This document shows positions 34,426 through 45,208 of a DNA stretch of 64,000 nt, piece after piece. The stretch is from Dipteris shenzhenensis (taxonomy: Eukaryota; Polypodiophyta; Polypodiopsida; Gleicheniales), in the NCBI GenBank assembly GCA_047967505.1, contig CM106540.1; one strand, 5' to 3'. The notes below the pieces were generated by a model. That model ran no database searches and was not told the origin of the DNA. It saw nothing but the letters and a program-made list of their open reading frames with translations. Numbering within the stretch: position 1 is the stretch's first letter; the number at the start of each line of letters is the position of its first letter. The position numbers and the translations under genes were made by a program.

Positions 34426-35870
34426 GTAATGGGATGTAGATAGTATGCCAACAGTTCACCGATGAAACTAATCTCGCCCCGAGTAATGATGATAGATCAG
34501 TTGAAAGCATCCGAAAGTGTTTGAACATTTTTTGCACGATGTCGGGATCCAAAATCAACCATGAAAAAATAGGAGTCTTTGGCACTAAAATTTCTCCCCT
34601 CGAGACTATACTTGATAAGGGATGTAAGGTCCTTAAAGAGGGAGAGTTTTACTAGCTCCTTAGGATTCCCACCATCGGCTTTATCTGTTCAATCGAGGCC
34701 AAGTGGGATTGGGTCATGGATAGGTTAAGAGACAAAATCAATACGTGGCAAGGCCTTCAACAATGCCTAGCTAGGAGGAAATTCGTCCTCAATCACTACA
34801 TCTACCCTTCCACCTTGTATTTTATAGCATGTTGGCTCTCGTCAAAAAAGAACTTTAACCAACTCAATAGGCTTTTCTGCACCTTCCTATGGGGAGGCTC
34901 CCTGGATCCAAATAAAATCTCTAAGTTAAGATGGAACTTCTGTATACTTCCAAAATCTAAACGGGGGCTAGGTGTGGTGGATATTGTGAAATCCTCAGTA
35001 GTTTTATAGCGCAATGGATCCTAAAGGCCTATCAAGAGCACAAATCAATTTGGGCCACCCTAATCTTAAAGAATCCAAAGAAAGTCAAATTGGACTGGTG
35101 TCAACACTAGAAGGATCTACCCACTGGTTCATCCTTTTTAATCAAGAACCTTGCATAACGAAAGGCTCTGAACTTTGGAAAGGTATATGGATGGCTCTGG
35201 GAAATTATGAGACCTTATATTAAGTGGAAGCGATTTTCAATAAAAATAGGCACTTTCAACAGTCAAGATTTGATTTGGTTTTTGGTAATCTCTACAACTC
35301 GAACTCGCTAAGAGAAAACCAAATTAAACTAGCCATCAAACTAAATAAGAGAGGGATCAAGGTTTGGGGGGATTTGTGGGATCTTAGTCAAGGAAGATGG
35401 TATGACAATGCGACTCTCTTGGATAGAAATAGATTAACCAGATTCAACCTGGTCTTAATGAAGGAACGTCAGGGGCTATGGGCTAGAGAAAACCTACTGT
35501 GCCTAGGTGAGCACCTCCCCCCTGCTACGAGGGAATTGGGGTGGGTGGGTCAGCTAAACCTAACATTGATTTTATTGATCCATGAGGGCCAAGAAGATAA
35601 TCGATGTCAAATTTAGGAACTATGTCCACAAGAAAGGATTAGCTAGCATGGACGTTGACATTGTGTCTTTGAATGCAAGTTCCCACATAGACTTTCTTGA
35701 CCACCGCCAACGACTAATGATTTGCTTGAATAGAATAACTCGAGAATGTCCCACCATGCAATGCCTGAATTTCCAAACTTTTTCTATTGACACTTTATGT
35801 TATCTTAGATTTTCATTTACCAAAAAGTATGTGTTATAAACCTACTTTATATGAAAAATGGAAAACTTTC
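34426..35870 (+). pseudogene. LINE reverse-transcriptase remnant
   Basis: Frames broken by stops give the order expected for the C-terminal half of a plant LINE ORF2: QFTDE (decayed QFADD) near 34450, MSGSKINHEK near 34537, SIEAKWDWVMDRLRDKI near 34690, then RKFVLNHYIYPSTLY, FLWGGSLDPNKI and RRGLG-like motifs to about 35010, and decayed sequence to about 35870. It begins right where the Copia 1 LTR ends, so the Copia element appears to have inserted in or next to it. Confidence 0.8.
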
Positions 35871-36440
35871 TCCATTGAATGTAGTTATTTGCCTCACGCG
35901 GGTCAAGACGCAAGTAGCCTAAGATCGGCCTCGCCACTACAGGTTTTGAGCCTCACACAAGGGGTTTGAGCCCCAAATAGTTTCAGCCTCAGAGGCTTGA
36001 GGATAACACAAGCACTATTTAGCGCTCTTATATGGTTAAAACAAGTGCTATTTTTGACACACAGGAGTGGAACAATAGGGGAGAGATGGAAAGGATAGCA
36101 AATATGCCTTGGCACCCTATGGGCCCAAGAGCCCTTTTAAATGTAAAGAAAGAGAGAGTGCTAAAAGGAAAAAGTTTGGCCCTCCCTTCAAAAGGTGACA
36201 TGTATAAAAGACCAAATGGTTGACTTTGGTCTTCATTGTTGTATGCACAAGTTTGGAATACAAGCTCCCTCTTCTCTTCCAAGAGACGTGTCTTTGGGTG
36301 TTCTATGTGTTTGTGGAAATTTGTAGCCTGAACCTATGACCATTTGGAATATTTGGGGCTCAAAGTCCATGATCTTGTTGCACTCTACTCCTTCCACCGT
36401 TGAAGTAAATCATGAAGCCTAATCACCTCGAATCATTGGT
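35871..36440. other. No gene recognised
   Basis: A GC-richer patch at 35895-35990 (CCTCACGCGGGTCAAGACGC; repeated GAGCC.CA motifs), then AT-rich DNA. Nothing I can identify. Confidence 0.4.
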
Positions 36441-36444
36441 TACC

Positions 36445-37455
36445 CTAAATTATGTGACTGTACTCTATGGATGTTAACATGCCCCTCTTCGTGTTGCTGA
36501 GTCTCCCTTGGATCCGCCACACTGGAGAAGGTATGTAGAGAGGAACATCTGTAGGACTACATAGCGGTCCAATTGGTGTGGAGTGAGTTGAGTCAGGTAC
36601 CAGCCAAACTTCCAAAAATAGGTGGCGTGCATGCCTTCGTACATGTGAATGTGGTGGCCATGGAGGTTGCAAATGCGAGGTAGAGGCAAAGGTCTTGAAA
36701 GTGTGTGGGACCGATGTAGGGGTTGAAGGAAATCTGATTGGTCAGATTGTGGAGGCGGTCGTCTATGGGCCGACTATGGGTGGGAAGATCGCGGAGGAGT
36801 AAGAGCAGAAGGCGGTTGAAGTGGACCGCTGCAACGATGGGTAGATCGGGTACTCAGTCATACGTGTCATTGAAGGACTAGAGGAAAAAGCAAAATCCTT
36901 CCTACGTCATCTCTTTCAGGAAGTTGTACTTGGGAAAATTGTATAACATTTTGGGGTCCGGTTACTGGAGCTCACAGAATTCGGCCCAAGTCCATCGACA
37001 TTCCATGGGCATGTACAAGGGGTGGATCTGGCGATCGATGATGGGAACTATAGTAGTAATGCCAAAATTTCTCCTTTTTTTGGAAGGGGATGTGCCATCA
37101 AGGTTGTAGACCGGCGTCGGCACATCGGTCAAGGGAATCGGAGCATCAGGGGCGATGTAGTAACCTCCTCTTATACGCTTTGGATGAGAGCGACTCCAGT
37201 AGTTAAAGGACTGGGCGGTGCACCTCCAGGATTTCATAGAGATGGGAGGGGGGAGGAGTTTGAGGAACCTCATCATTTTTAATCGGCATTGGTTCCTCCT
37301 CCACTATCTCTGTGGGCGTTGTCTCGACAGGCGTCTGTACAAAATTGATTGCCTTAAGCAGCATGTTGAGGGCCTCTTCTGTGGGAGGTCGACGGGAGCA
37401 GTAGATGAGATGGACGGGGAGGTCCCATGCGATGCGGTGGTGGTGTCAGTGTGAA
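36445..37455 (-). pseudogene. Decayed coding-like region, unknown family
   Basis: On the minus strand, open stretches separated by a few stops have protein-like composition: 37455-37280 (acidic, TPTEIVEEEP), 37276-36962 (RGGYYIAPDAPIPL, VPIIDRQIHP, WTWAEFCEL), then 36890-36450. There is no repeat bias, and Trp, Tyr and Pro are abundant, unlike the surrounding DNA. No domain recognised. It could be the relic of a host gene or of a retroelement gag. Confidence 0.35.
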
Positions 37456-37798
37456 TAGAGTGGGAGAGAAGGAAGGAGTATCACTTGCACTCACACACAC
37501 AATGGGGGAGTATACGCAAAGGTGGGGGCTAAAAATAGTTTTTCTCTTCTTAGTTGTGAAAGCCAAAAGAACTCCAAGTACAAAAGAACAGATGAACCCT
37601 ATATGTGGGTCTCAAACCAAACTCAGCTAACTAAGGTGGCATACTAACTGAGACACTAACTAGAGTACATAAAGATAGCTGTCCTCTAGCTATTATTCAT
37701 GGGTGGTGTACCAACCGCATCTGCAGCCTAACAAGTCAGTGACATAAATGCACAAAGGTCACCCTGGCATATCATGAGTGGAGCTCGATATCTCAACA
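37456..37798 (-). repeat. 3' LTR of Copia 3 (lower boundary unclear)
   Basis: Begins on the minus strand at 37798 with TGTTGAGATATCGAGCTCC after a polypurine tract. The start resembles that of the LTR at 43612 (TGTTAGATATC). I cannot place the other end, because the 5' LTR of this element is not recognisable near 53.6 kb. Confidence 0.55.
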
Positions 37799-38099
37799 CT
37801 CCCCCTCGAGCTCAATCCCAATTCTTGCACACCAAGAAGGTCTCTGAACTTGCACAGCTTCTCTATGTCCAATGCCTTTGTGAATATGTCAGCTACCTGG
37901 TCCTCTGTGCTGACATAAACTAGATCAATAAAACCTACTAGAACCTTTTCTCGCACATAGTGATAATGCACCTCAATGTGCTTTGTTCTAGCAAGATAGA
38001 CTGGGTTATTTGCCAAGTGTATACTGCTCATGTTGTCACAATAAATGACAACTGGCCCATCTGATGCATATCATAAAGTAGCTTATGCAACCAAGCTAC
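37759..38099 (-). pseudogene. 3' end of Copia 3 (RNase H), split off by an insertion
   Basis: Reads WLHKLLYDM...HLANNPVYLARTKHIEVHYH...EDQVADIFTKAL, the conserved end of a Copia RNase H. It continues exactly from EYRGATMATCEVA at 49.54 kb once the 38100-49537 insertion is removed. One frameshift lies near 38030. After its stop, a polypurine tract (minus CTCGAGGGGGAG) at 37799-37810 is followed by TGTTGAG, the start of the 3' LTR at 37798. Confidence 0.92.
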
Positions 38100-38371
38100 T
38101 GTAAACTCCTAGAGAAGCAATGAGACTCAAAATTGTAGAACTTTATTCCAAGAGTGGTTACATATATAGGCAACTGCCTCCATGTCGATAGATCCTAGAT
38201 GCACAATCATCTCCCTGATTATCTCAATCAATCACCTCCTATGATCACTCACTCATCACACCAACCTGACACACCTAACTAGAACCTTCTATCACACCTA
38301 CACTCACACACTTCTTGCATAGGACTCCAAGCCCATAGGCACACACACACACACATCAATTTTCCCCTTCA
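38100..38371 (-). repeat. 3' LTR of the gag-only element
   Basis: 272 bp, TGTAAACTCC...CCCCTTCA on the plus strand; ends with an AC run then CATCAATTTTCCCCTTCA. Nearly identical to 49266-49537. Confidence 0.95.
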
Positions 38372-38626
38372 TTCCCCCCATAAATTGATGACCTCATCCC
38401 TTAGCAGTAGTACATGGGATGCTCCATGGCTTGCCCACTATCATGTGGCAACACTCATGGCCCCAACCTATGACTCACTCATAGGATTCTTACAATTACC
38501 AGATGGACATAGACTATGTATGTAAAGCCCAATGAGTCCAATAAGGAAAAAACATAAAAAAGACTAACAATCATTTAAGGATGGAGTATCCATGGCAGAG
38601 CACCATTATTGACTCAAAACACACAC

Positions 38627-39455
38627 TTCTCAGAAAACATATGGATCCTTACCCTTGTCATATTTGACTTGGGTGTTGTAAGCAGTGTTGTAAGTAGTGA
38701 GAGCTTGAGCTTTGACATTCTTTGGTTCTTCTTCTTCTTCATTTTTTGCTTCCTCAACAAGATTGGCTGAACATCGCTTTTTGGCATAACATTCCTTTTC
38801 AAAGTATCCAAGTTTGCCACAAAAGTTACATTTCATTTTGCTCTTTCCCTTGAAGTTGCTTAAGTTGCTTCTGGCCAAATATGCCCCTTCTTTGTAATCA
38901 CTTCTTTGTTTGATCTTTCTCTCCTCCTCCAAGAGTGATGCTTCAATTTCTACCAAGCTTATCTCTGGAATATTGGTGAGTGTGGTTACAATAGTGCCAT
39001 ATTCTTCATTGAGACTTTTGAGTAAGATGGCAATGACAATATCTTCATCAAGATTAAACTTGATGCCGGATAACTGTGTCAAAATGCTCTTCATTGAATT
39101 AAGATGTGACTACCCCTTATCCAATTTTAAGTCAAAGAACTTGATAAGCAAGCTATACTTAGAGCATCTTCCCTGTGCTCCAAACACATGCTCAAGATGA
39201 GTCCATGCAGCATGAGCAGTCTCACATCTATCAATGTGATGAATAAAGGAATCACTCAAACCAAGAGCAATTATAGCAAGAGCTTTTTCATATTTTGGAA
39301 GCCATGAAGCTTCTCCTTCTCTAGTTGTAGGTTTTAGTTTCTTTGCCATTTGCTACCTTCCATATTCCCTTTTTCATGAGAATAAACTTCAGATTTGTTT
39401 GCCAAGTGTGGAACCCCTCTCCTTCAAACTTATCTATTTTTAGTTTGGATGCCAT
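38627..39455 (-). pseudogene. Gag-like protein of the LTR element
   Basis: Start ATG at 39455 (MASKLKIDKFEGEGFHTW), gag-like LKFILMKKGIWKV, EKALAIIALGLSD and HAAWTHLEHVF, and a zinc knuckle CNFCGKLGYFEKEC in which the usual His is Tyr. Lesions: a frameshift near 39345 and one CAG-to-TAG stop between DKG and SHLN (about 39110). No protease or polymerase follows. A separate basic frame, 39704-39510, precedes it and is unidentified. Confidence 0.8.
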
Positions 39456-40395
39456 TCAGGAAGGTCTTACCAAATGAATGGCAGTGTCTAATCCCTTTAC
39501 AAAAGGTCAATCTTTCTGAACAAAAAAATCACCTTCACCATATAGATGCAAATTGCAAGATAAGAATTTTGAAAAACCTAATTGTTTGGCATAATCATAA
39601 CCAATTGGCTTCTCCCACAACCTCTTAACTGGGGTCTTCTTGACCTTGTACTTTGTCTTGGTAGTCTTCTTGGTAGGTGGAGATGAAGATTGAGAGTTTG
39701 GCATGTTGTCAAGAATTCAACATCAACTGAACTTCAAAAAACATTCTCTGATCTGAAAAAGAAATCTCTGAATCTCTGATTTGAATTCTAACTCCTCAAG
39801 CATCAACCTAGCATTTAGTGTAGCATCTATCTTAAAAAAAATAGTCAAGAAATGTTTGTAGAAATAGAGTAACCTTGGAGGATTGCTACCTCACTCCAAG
39901 CATCACCAAGATGGGGGCTTTTGCTATGCAATCATAGATCCATATGCAAGGAAGGCTCAAAACAAACCATAGCCAAAATGGTGCACTATAACTCCAGGGG
40001 CAGTAGATCTCCTTTGCTTGAGAAAACTGTCTTCACAAAACAAGTTGATTGGCTTTTTTTCTAGTTCTCCTTCATTGCTAGACCAAGTCGCCTTGTAGAG
40101 TAGTAAGCTTGGCTCAGAGGAATTGCAAGATTGTTGACCCAGGTGAGCAGCATTGCAAAAATGGCATGAAATATTCAAAGAGGCGGTGCGACTTCAAGAC
40201 ATCATATTTTAGAGATCCCACTAGTCAAAAGGGTCACTCAGAAGTGTGAAAGATCTAGCAAGAAGGGCTCTTCAAGATACTGCATGGATGGAGAGATTAG
40301 CGCTTTCAAAGCTCAAGGTAGAAGAAGGAGGCATTTTGAGAAGGAGGAATCTTGAGAAGAAGGAGGAATCTTGATAGGAATCTCATTCTAAGGCA

Positions 40396-40421
40396 AACAC
40401 TTATTTCATTAATTTTGGACT
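40396..40421 (+). repeat. Left TIR of copy 2
   Basis: Perfect inverted match of 49206-49231. Direct flank GGCA at 40392-40395. Confidence 0.9.
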
Positions 40422-40618
40422 TGTCAATGTACAAATTCATTTTTACATATACTTTTGGACTAGTTTTCGGATAAAATTTAAGAAAAACCCAATCTTCAAA
40501 GCACATATAAATAATATATTTTTAAAGGAGATGAAACTCAAATTATAAAATTTAACGAGCCTAGATAAGTTACAAGGAAAATAAGATTCAGTAGTTGTAA
40601 ACTCTCTTAATATTTAAT

Positions 40619-40852
40619 GGTGTTAATAGACACCTTCAAAAGTTACAGTATTAAGGAAACTCTCACCATATTTATAAAGGTGTTAACAAACACCAAAAGT
40701 TATAATAAGTCTGAGATAAGTTACACAAAAAAATAAGATTCAGCAATTGTAAACTCTATTAATATTTATAATAGTGTTTAGGAAACACTTTCAAAAGTTA
40801 CAAGTGGAAGTAACAAACTCTCACAATTTTTATAAAGGTGTTTAAAAACACC
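40619..40852 (-). repeat. Hairpin array of copy 2
   Basis: Four stem-loops: GGTGTTAATAGACACC (40619-40634), GGTGTTAACAAACACC (40679-40694), GTGTTTAGGAAACAC (40774-40788) and GGTGTTTAAAAACACC (40837-40852), within a repeated context (TAAGATTCAG.A.TTGTAAACTCT). It lies between the small gene's stop and the TIR, exactly as at 18312-18500. Confidence 0.85.
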
Positions 40853-40874
40853 AAAAGTTACAATAAGCCTCTCA

Positions 40875-41319
40875 CTAGAAGGCAAATCTATTTTCTCTCT
40901 CTATCCTAAATTCAACCCATTCAAGAGTTGAGCTCATCTCATCATCATCGATGTAGTTAAAATTATAGAAGAGAAGTAAGGATTGATGAATTTTCTCCTT
41001 CATAACACTTTGTTTATTCCGAATGGCTTGCACTTCCTGGGGTGAAAATCTTCCATAACGAGCCACATGCGAAGATATCTCACTTTGAAAGTCTGTCAGC
41101 TCTCTCCTATAAGACTGCAATTTATCTATTTCACTAGTAGCCATACTTATTTTTCTTTTCTCCTTCTTCTCTAAGTTCTTCTGACAAGTAAAGTCATCAT
41201 TCTCATACTGGGTTAACGGAGCTGGATTTCTCTTTCTCTCCTCTCTCTTTCCCTACAATCCATAGTTTGGTGCTGCCAATGGCTTCCTCGACGGAATCGA
41301 TTACTTCAAAAAGATCCAC
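40875..41319 (-). pseudogene. Small helical protein, copy 2 (start lost, frameshift)
   Basis: Aligns end to end with the protein at 17842-18294: VDLFEVIDSVEEAIGSTKLWI against MDVLGIVEDVEFGINNLKEWI-like residues, then the ARYGRFSPQEVQAI block against the HGRF region. The start codon is GTG at 41319 where copy 1 has ATG, and a frameshift lies near 41210 (between SVNPV and YENDDF). Identity is low (roughly a third), so the pair has diverged far, yet the order gene-hairpins-TIR is kept. Confidence 0.75.
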
Positions 41320-41639
41320 GGAAATGAGAGGAGGAAGGTAACTAGAGGAGGTAAGGCAAGATGAAAGGAGTACACTTGAGGAGAGGAGGTAAGGCTACAG
41401 GCAAGATGGAAGGAGTAAGCTTGAGGAGAGGAATAAGGTAAGAAGAGCAAAGTGGAAGAAGTGTTTGCTGCAGGCGAGATATAGAAGACTAATGACTACT
41501 AAGGGGTTTATAGAACTACAGACTCATAATGTGAGATGAAAGGAGTAAGCTTGAGGAGAGGAGTAAGGTAAGAAGAGCAAAGTGGAAGAAGTGTTTACTG
41601 AGTGTTTACTATGGGTGAGATTACTAAGGGATTTATAGA

Positions 41640-41990
41640 ACTGCAGACTCATAATGTGAGATGAAAGATTTAGAATAAAGAATTGGTAGAGGCTGAGATG
41701 ACTAGATTATCTGAAGGAACAGATGCAAGACCATAATGCGAGACATGTGAGACATGTAAGACAGTGAGTACATTGAAATCTATAAAATAAAATGATGGGA
41801 TGCAAGATCGTAATGCGAGACATGTGAGACATGTAAGACAGTGATCAATACATTGAAATCTATAAAATAAAATGATGGAACACAAGAATTATATAATTAC
41901 TAGAATCTCATCATGAGATATTTTTTTAATATAATAATTTAGTCTTGCTTATGCAAGACTGTAATGCGAGACATGTGAGATGATAGATTT
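41640..41990. repeat. GCGAGACATGTGAGACATGTAAG tandem duplication
   Basis: Two direct copies of about 80 bp (TGCAAGA.C.TAATGCGAGACATGTGAGACATG...AAATAAAATGATGG) at 41725-41885, plus partial copies near 41945-42010. Non-coding. Marks the junction between the truncated Copia 2 and the small-gene leader. Confidence 0.7.
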
Positions 41991-43612
41991 TGAGTACGTT
42001 GAAATCTATTTCTCATCTGCAATCTTCTTTTGGCACTCATTCTACTTGTGCCCCGCCTTGTTGCAATAGAAGCACTTGATCTTCTTCTTTCTCTTTTTAT
42101 CATCAGAAGAAGATGGGTTACTAGAGTCCTTACCCTTACCTTTCTTTGATCCAGCGTAGAAAGCTGAATCTTCTCCACCAGTCCTCATCTTTTGACGCAT
42201 CTCCTCCTCTAGAAGCATCGCGCTGAAATCCTCAAACTTGAGGGGCAAATTTTTGTTTTGCATATTCAGCATCGTAACAGGACCGTCATACTTTGGTGGG
42301 AGAATCCGTATGCACCTTCGTGCTAGATTCTCGCTGGTGATGGTGATGCCAATCACAGTCATCTGATCGCACAGATTCTTCACTGTGGTGATGAACTTCT
42401 CTGTCGCTTCAGACTCAGATAGTTTCTCATTTGCGAGTTGAGTCTCCAGATTCTGAATCCACATCTGTTTCGTGGTCTCGTACTAATTTTTCAAGACCTT
42501 CCATGCTTCCTCTACTGTGGTGACATGTTGAATTAATGCCATGATAGAATCACTTACACTGCAGACAATGGAACACAATGCATCTGCATTTCTTCTTGTC
42601 CACATAAGAATCTCATCCACAATTGGTACTATCTACTGTGCTGAATTGGCCGGATTCGGTCTCGGAACCGCTGGCTTCATGTCCACCCCAGTAGGAGTAT
42701 CCCAAAGCTCATATGCACTTAGGATGGTCTTCATCTTGAACTTCCAGAGTGGATAGTTAGAGCCGTCCAACTTTTCGCTTTCACCGAATGGTGGGATTCG
42801 CAGTCTTGCGGGCTGGGCCATTTCTCACAATCTGCTCGCAAACAAAAACACACTACCAAATCTTCTTGCTAGAGTCCAGGCTCTGATACCATGTAAGAAA
42901 ACAATACAACATATGTGCTCAACAGATAATAGGATCTCGTATGCAAGAGAGAAAAACAGATAGTATGGAGAATAAAAAATTTGATTACTGTAAAACTGAT
43001 ACAATAGATGGTGCTGCCTCCCAGCCATGCGCTCCTGTGAAAGAAGCTTTGACAGCATGTTGGAAACAGTAGAGGACGGAGGCTGGATGCTAAGGAATCA
43101 GGGTTGCTATAGCCAGTGATGAAATGGGCTTCATGGGCTTGCTCTTATATAGCCATCAGTCGTAGTTGGTTAGACCCAATTGGGTGACTGACCCAGTCTG
43201 CCCAAAATGGCCGACTGGGGGTCAGTCTTGAAATAGGCCACCGACCACACGATAAAACCGGTGTGCAAAATAGAGCAACTAACCTATGGTTTCCGTTCGA
43301 TCTAGAGCCATCCGGGATCATCTGGAGCTCCAAATGGGCCCCACAACCCAAGAGTGGACTGCCTCGGGAAATGCTCCATCTACCCTCAATGCGGTCAGTC
43401 ATGGGATGCCTTCCTGTACTTGCATGTAGCCTAGTTGGCAATGTGCCAACTCTGTCAGCCATCAGGCCACACATGGCCCCCATCTGGTGTCCAAACCAGG
43501 ACCTACCGGATAACCGAGCTACTCAAATGCCTTCTCCTCATATGGGGGGCTTACAAGTAGAGTTAGTTGGTTCCCGCGTAGTTACCCGAGAGTGGAGCAT
43601 TGATATCTAACA
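41990..43612 (-). mobile_element. Copia 2: 5' LTR and gag only
   Basis: LTR 43612-42892 (721 bp, TGTTAGATATC...TTCTTACA on the minus strand), primer site TGGTATCAGAGCC at 42891-42879, then gag from 42821 (RIPPFGESEKLDGSNYPLWKF) to the zinc knuckle CFYCNKAGHK..NEC near 42030. Stops in gag are all TAG, three of them at sites where Gln or Trp is expected. Everything after the knuckle, including pol and the 3' LTR, is missing. It interrupts the large-gene fragment after FLSDDT. Confidence 0.9.
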
Positions 43613-45208
43613 GTGTCGTCGGACAAAAAATCATTCAATGAAACTCCCTTGCACTCAACACTCTTTCCATACTTTGAAATGATTTCACGTATGAAAAAAA
43701 AGCCCTTGTTCAAAGTTTTTGCTTTTCTGAGAGTGTGCTTATTGATGACTTTTTGTGCATATGCATACACATTTTTCGGAATGTCACTTGCCATAAAAGG
43801 ATTAATTTCAGATCCATCATCTTCTACCTTCACCCATTTATGTGCCCAAGCCTTCTGTTTGGTTGACGGTAAAGCTGATGCCATCTACCTCACAGTGCTA
43901 TGATCAATTTTACATTGGCTAATTGGAATATTTTTTTTTGCCAGCGAATATTCAATTGCACTCTTTACTACATCACGCTTGACCCTGTTGGATGATGCAA
44001 TCTTCCATGCAATGATCTTTATCCTTTTTGCTAAAAAATCATTCTTTGGACATTAATTTCTCTACAGCAAGACTTGCATATTTGTCTGGCAGGTTTCTTA
44101 GAAGCCTCCACATCCGAGCCATCATCTCTTTTTTCTCAATCTTCTTTGCCTTGTCTTTAATCAATGATGGAGCCTCAATTATGACATCTCCCTTCTCACA
44201 TGCAAGACATATGTCTTTGATCTGATGAAAAACTTCATCACTACGGAAAAGTATGCATTAGGAAAAAAGGGAGCTCATTTTGGGGCCCTGTAAAAAATTC
44301 ACTATTTTCTCTTTTCTCTCTCTACAAAAGCAAGAAAATATGGATACTTGCGTGAGAAATGTCAGTGTGAAAAGGAATAAATATATTATTTCACATGCTT
44401 TACATTCAATGTTCATATAAGAGCAACACTTTTCTGTGCAGAATTTGGTGATTCTGACACCGCAGACGCGTCCGGAACGGCCCAAAACCCCAAAAACTTC
44501 AAAAGTGCCATATCGCATTTTGCTGCAAATCGCGTTTTTTGGCATTTTTTGGCCGTTTTCGGGCCTCCGGATGTCCGATTCCAGCATTTCCAGTGCAACG
44601 GCCCAAAACCCCAAAAACTTCAAAAGTGCCATATCGCATTTTGCTGCAAATCGCGTTTTTTGGCATTTTTTGGCCGTTTTCGGGCCTCCGGATGTCCGAT
44701 TCCAGCATTTCCAGTGCCGTTTTTGTGGTTTTGGGCCGTTCCGAACGCGTCTGCGGTGTCAGAATCACCAAATTTTGCACAGAAAATTTTTTTTTTAAAG
44801 ATTCAAATCAGATCACCTCATTAATGTGACATGCTTCTACGAACATATAGTACTATTTCTTTTTCTTATTTTCATCTTCTTTTATTGAATTTTCAATGTT
44901 ACGTTGGCCCACTCCTAATTGGTTGAGAGCCTATTTTCTCTCTCTTCTAAAAGGCCCCAAAATGAGCTCCCTTTTTTCCTAATGCTTGTGTAGTCTTGAT
45001 ACCTGTCCCTTACTGTCTTAAAGCTTGTAATCACCTCTGTTCTTTCCTGCTTTCCCCTTGGTACAATGGCACTCAAGCATGTGTAGAAGTCAACATAATT
45101 ATCCACTTCCACTTTAGTTACAGTTCTTTTGAGAGTGGTCACAGGAGAATGAAAAGTTCTCCATATGGTCCTAGCTTTGAGCAACATCTCTGAAGTGGAT
45201 TGTGACAA
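43613..45208 (-). pseudogene. Fragment of the large ParB/methyltransferase-like gene, copy 2
   Basis: Residues match about 521-800 of the protein at 9289: TSEMLLKARTIWRTF, RGKQERTEVITSFKTVRDRYQDYTSI (shown in part), then beyond the foldback element LFRSDEVFHQI, CLACEKG, MARMWRLLRNLPDKYASL, DKDHCMEDCI, and AWAHKWVKVEDDGSEI to GVSLNDFLSDDT. Several stops and a frameshift (43890-44080). The start, the IDGQHW region, the methyltransferase-like end and all protease modules are absent: the left side is cut by Copia 2, the right side abuts the divergent gene near 45208. Confidence 0.85.
44257..44981. mobile_element. 725-bp foldback/MITE-like element
   Basis: Ends are inverted repeats of about 30 bp (ATTAGGAAAAAAGGGAGCTC and its complement at 44950-44981). 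The interior is itself nested: a GGCCCAAAACCCCAAAAACT unit of about 115 bp is present twice in tandem (44480-44715), flanked by inverted copies of CAGAATTTGGTGATTCTGAC (44441 and 44757). An ATGC duplication flanks it (44253-44256, 44982-44985). Removing it restores the reading frame of the gene fragment (Y-T-S-I-L-F-R), which proves insertion. No coding capacity. Superfamily not assigned. Confidence 0.88.

Noticed and set aside
44413-44829. Overlapping 60-120-codon frames on both strands
   Set aside because: They lie wholly within the foldback element and mirror its inverted and tandem repeats.
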